From an uncultured Porphyromonadaceae bacterium (lineage in GTDB: Bacteria; Bacteroidota; Bacteroidia; Bacteroidales; Muribaculaceae): DNA of 7,328 nucleotides. The DNA is taken from positions 1 through 7,328 of the forward strand of contig CABUTY010000057.1 in the NCBI GenBank assembly GCA_902494595.1. Direction: 5' to 3'. Shown in pieces: positions 5,377 through 7,328 of this stretch (positions within the stretch are counted from its first letter, which is position 1; every line of letters starts with the position of its first letter). The notes beneath the pieces were generated by a model, which was given only the letters and a program-made list of their open reading frames with translations, was not told the DNA's origin and did no database searches. The translations under genes and the position numbers were made by a program.

Positions 5377-5622
5377 AACTCGCCTGAGCTTGCTCTCGCA
5401 GCCGCCGATGACCGGAGTTCTATAGGTGCCCATTCTGGCCTCTCAGACGTGCGCTATGCGCCTTTCCGGGTGTATGCCTGAACGACTGCCATAGTCATCG
5501 TCCAGGTTAGCTTATAGACAACGCGCTTGCGCACAGTTGCCACATAGGACCTATGATGGGGAGCCTAATAAACCCCAACGGATTGAAAATCCATCGGGAG
5601 TTGCCGCATCGGCAGGCCATTT
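5377..5622. other. Non-coding, hairpin-rich region upstream of mob: oriT candidate
   Basis: No convincing gene was found. Several short inverted repeats are packed in the second half: CAACGCGC-TT-GCGC-ACA-GTTG (5519-5539, with a 3-base bulge), TGGGG/CCCCA (5557-5577, 11-base loop), GGATT-GAA-AATCC (5580-5592) and TGCCG-CAT-CGGCA (5602-5614). A further GCGC-TAT-GCGC lies near 5452. MobV relaxases typically nick an oriT just upstream of their own gene, so this is the natural place to look, but I cannot identify a nick sequence. The structures could instead belong to the relaxase mRNA leader. Confidence 0.45.
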
Positions 5623-5676
5623 ATGAGCAAGCTCAGGCCATTTGTAACACAATATCAACCATTAATAATCAAGCTC

Positions 5677-7146
5677 ATGGCGAAACAGGTATTTGATTTT
5701 CGTCCGTCAGCGGGCATCACTACAAACCAGTCGAACGAGCACCAGCGACGGTGGTCTGAGAAGAACTGGCAGCGTGCCGCCATGAACGGCAATTATGACA
5801 GAACCCGTGCCCATCTCAACTTTGAGATTTCCAAGGGTGGCGTAGTTCAACCTATAGATCAGTCGAAGAGTATCCCCAGGCGTATCAGGGAGACCCTTGC
5901 CGAACGTGAAATAGTCGACCCGAATGAGGAGATGAAACGCAAAGGCAAGGAGCCCAATCGCCGCACCGTAGTGAACATCATCTTCGGTGGAAGTCGCGAG
6001 CAGATGCACCATCTTGCCTTCAGCGATCAGACAGTCAATCTGGAAAATGGTGCGGACAATTCTAACATCACACGCTGCAAAGACATCGAGGATTGGGCGA
6101 AGGATATATACGCATTCGTGTGCGACAAGTGGGGTGAAGACAACATCGTTGGTTTCTATGTACACTGCGATGAGTTGAACCCGCATATCCATTGTACTTT
6201 GTTGCCTATTAATCAGCAGAATAAGTTTGCACACAAGACTATATTCGCTGGTGAGAACAAAAGTGATTTCCGCGAACGGACCATTCAGCTTCACAATGAG
6301 CTGGCCGTTGTCAATGCTAAATGGGGACTTGATCGCGGTCAGAGTGTCAGGGAAACCGGAGCGCGTCATCGTTCGACAGAACAGTATCGTGCGGAACTCC
6401 ACAGAGAGTGCAACGATCTGGAACTTGAGATAGCTGAAAAGCACGAGACTCTTCGGGATCTGTATGCGGATATTCATCAGGCAGAGACGCGATGCAAGGG
6501 TCTCAATACGATGATTGCGAACCTCGAAAATCGCGAGGCTGATCTCAATGACCAGATTGACCGATTGGAAGCAGACCATGACGCCGGGAACGGCGATGCC
6601 GAAGAACTGCGTCAACGCATTGCTAACCTCCGGGGTGAGCTCCGTACGACCGAATCCTCACTCGAAGACAAGCGTCAGAAACTCAAGACGGCCGATAAGC
6701 AACTTGCAAAGCTTCAAGATGAACTCAAATCCGTCAACGAGAAACGCGACAATGCGGCAAGAACTTATCATGATTTCACAACGAAGAACCAGGAGCAGAT
6801 GCGCATGAGATTGACAGATGCCGTGTTCGGTCGGACAGTTGTCGATATGCGTTCTCTTATCGCATCCATGACGCCGGAACAGAAAGCCGAATTCGATGGC
6901 GAGTTCCTCATGGCGATGGCCGAGAAGCCCAACGAGATCCTGAAGTGCGCGATGTACCTGTTCATGGGCTATCTCGATGGCGCATCTCAATTCGCCCAGT
7001 CTTGCGGCGGCGGTGGCTCATCCTCCGACCTTCCCTGGGGCCGCAAGGATGACGAAGATGACCGTCGCTTCGCCTACCGCTGCATGATGCAAGCCCACAA
7101 GATGCTCAAACCTGCCAGCCCTCGTCGCGGCATCTTCCGCCGCTGA
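5677..7146 (+). CDS. mob: MobV-family relaxase (Mob/Pre)
   Basis: The 489-residue product is a plasmid mobilisation relaxase: it would cut one strand at oriT, stay attached to the 5' end and lead the strand through a conjugation channel provided by another element. Visible family marks are H22 in SNEHQRRW (His22 is the catalytic residue of the family prototype MobM; equivalence is inferred), the HLNFEI motif (46-51) and the metal-binding motif HCDELNPHIH (163-172). A Glu/Leu/Arg-rich coiled coil follows (about 240-365), then a helical domain and a C-terminus with GGGGSSSDLPWGRKDDEDD and a basic end. The start at 5677 (MAKQVFDFRPSAGITT) is chosen because Bacteroidales MobV proteins typically begin this way; an upstream in-frame ATG at 5623 would add 18 unrelated-looking residues that fall in the hairpin-rich leader. 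No mating-channel genes are nearby, so the element is mobilisable rather than self-transmissible on this evidence. G+C rises in the last 250 bases. Confidence 0.93.
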   Translation: MAKQVFDFRPSAGITTNQSNEHQRRWSEKNWQRAAMNGNYDRTRAHLNFEISKGGVVQPIDQSKSIPRRIRETLAEREIVDPNEEMKRKGKEPNRRTVVNIIFGGSREQMHHLAFSDQTVNLENGADNSNITRCKDIEDWAKDIYAFVCDKWGEDNIVGFYVHCDELNPHIHCTLLPINQQNKFAHKTIFAGENKSDFRERTIQLHNELAVVNAKWGLDRGQSVRETGARHRSTEQYRAELHRECNDLELEIAEKHETLRDLYADIHQAETRCKGLNTMIANLENREADLNDQIDRLEADHDAGNGDAEELRQRIANLRGELRTTESSLEDKRQKLKTADKQLAKLQDELKSVNEKRDNAARTYHDFTTKNQEQMRMRLTDAVFGRTVVDMRSLIASMTPEQKAEFDGEFLMAMAEKPNEILKCAMYLFMGYLDGASQFAQSCGGGGSSSDLPWGRKDDEDDRRFAYRCMMQAHKMLKPASPRRGIFRR

Positions 7147-7250
7147 CCCATGGAGGGGGGGCCGCGTTTTGAGGACATCCACTGAATATTAGACAGATAC
7201 GGTCACTTACAGCTAATAAGTATCTCGTATAAATAAATTAATGCATTGAC
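7147..7250. other. AT-rich spacer after mob
   Basis: A G-run (GGAGGGGGGG, about 7151-7160) directly follows the relaxase stop, and the remainder is AT-rich with stretches such as GTATAAATAAATTAATG (about 7228-7244) that could hold a promoter for the following ORF. No hairpin with a T-run was found, so termination after mob is not apparent. Confidence 0.35.
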
Positions 7251-7328
7251 ATGTTAAGCCGCAGGTCTACAGAATTTAATCATGTATTGATTGCCTATGC
7301 CGGAGAGTATGTTTTCTACGGCGGCAAA
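7251..7328 (+). CDS. Possible gene start, cut by the window edge
   Basis: The ATG at 7251 opens a frame that runs to the window edge, beginning MLSRRSTEFNHVLIAYAGEY and continuing VFYGGK. The alternation of hydrophobic and aromatic residues looks coding, and an AT-rich promoter-like region precedes it. Only 26 residues are visible and no family is recognised. The minus strand is also open over this stretch, ending at a TAA near 7258, so the strand is not fully settled. Confidence 0.35.
   Translation, partial: MLSRRSTEFNHVLIAYAGEYVFYGGK

Noticed and set aside
5200..5433. Minus-strand ORF of 77 codons near the end of the second winged-helix gene
   Set aside because: It looks fairly protein-like, but it overlaps the plus-strand gene and has no recognised domain or neighbours on its strand; kept only as part of the finding about this stretch.
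5440..5622. Possible CRISPR array or tRNA in the hairpin-rich region
   Set aside because: The stems differ in sequence and spacing, there are no repeated units, and no cloverleaf with an anticodon arm could be drawn.
5707..6615. Long minus-strand ORF of 302 codons
   Set aside because: It is fully antisense to the MobV relaxase, whose frame carries the family motifs; a long antisense frame is expected from the codon pattern of the real gene.
7256..7328. Minus-strand open frame ending in a TAA near 7258
   Set aside because: It is as short as the competing plus-strand start at 7251 and lacks a recognisable C-terminus; the plus-strand version has a start codon and a promoter-like upstream region.

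Overview
The window looks like an accessory, mobilisable region from a Bacteroidales genome (Bacteroides/Muribaculaceae-like). The indications are a MobV relaxase of the type common in that order (HCDELNPHIH metal motif, Gly/Ser-rich acidic C-terminus), a MerR-like excisionase-type protein followed by a Bacteroidales-style winged-helix protein and a DnaC-like ATPase, start codons without clear Shine-Dalgarno sequences, and a TAnnTTTG promoter-like element. No taxonomic search was run, so the assignment rests on recognised protein styles.

Layout. (1) Bases 1-64, minus strand: the first 21 codons of a probable transposase N-region protein cut by the window edge; its likely IS end lies near base 115. 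(2) 117-853, plus strand: two overlapping unrecognised genes, the first probably shortened at its 5' end by that IS, closed by a strong rho-independent terminator at 893-942. (3) 1018-2277: a complete IS4-family element with 22-bp perfect terminal inverted repeats. Its minus-strand transposase carries one in-frame amber codon inside the YREK catalytic signature. (4) 2330-3898: a tightly packed operon of an excisionase-like HTH protein, a winged-helix replication-type protein and a DnaC/IstB-type ATPase. (5) 3899-4533: mostly non-coding, with one small orphan ORF (4121-4399). (6) 4534-5376: a second winged-helix protein. (7) 5377-5676: non-coding, hairpin-rich DNA in front of the relaxase, the best candidate for oriT. 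(8) 5677-7146: MobV relaxase with a long coiled coil. (9) 7251 to the edge: the start of a possible further gene.

How it could work together (inference): the DnaC-like ATPase and the two winged-helix proteins look like a DNA-replication or plasmid-maintenance module. The excisionase-like protein may be a regulator or excision factor, and MobV would nick at oriT so the DNA can be transferred by a conjugation machine encoded elsewhere. No integrase, replication initiator of a named family, mating-pair-formation gene, resistance gene, toxin-antitoxin pair, CRISPR array, tRNA or rRNA was recognised. The IS4 insertion sits directly upstream of the replication-type operon and may have changed its expression. 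I see no convincing undescribed defence or metabolic system. The most notable points are the amber-interrupted transposase with a hairpin abutting its start codon, the insertion context, and the structured region upstream of mob.
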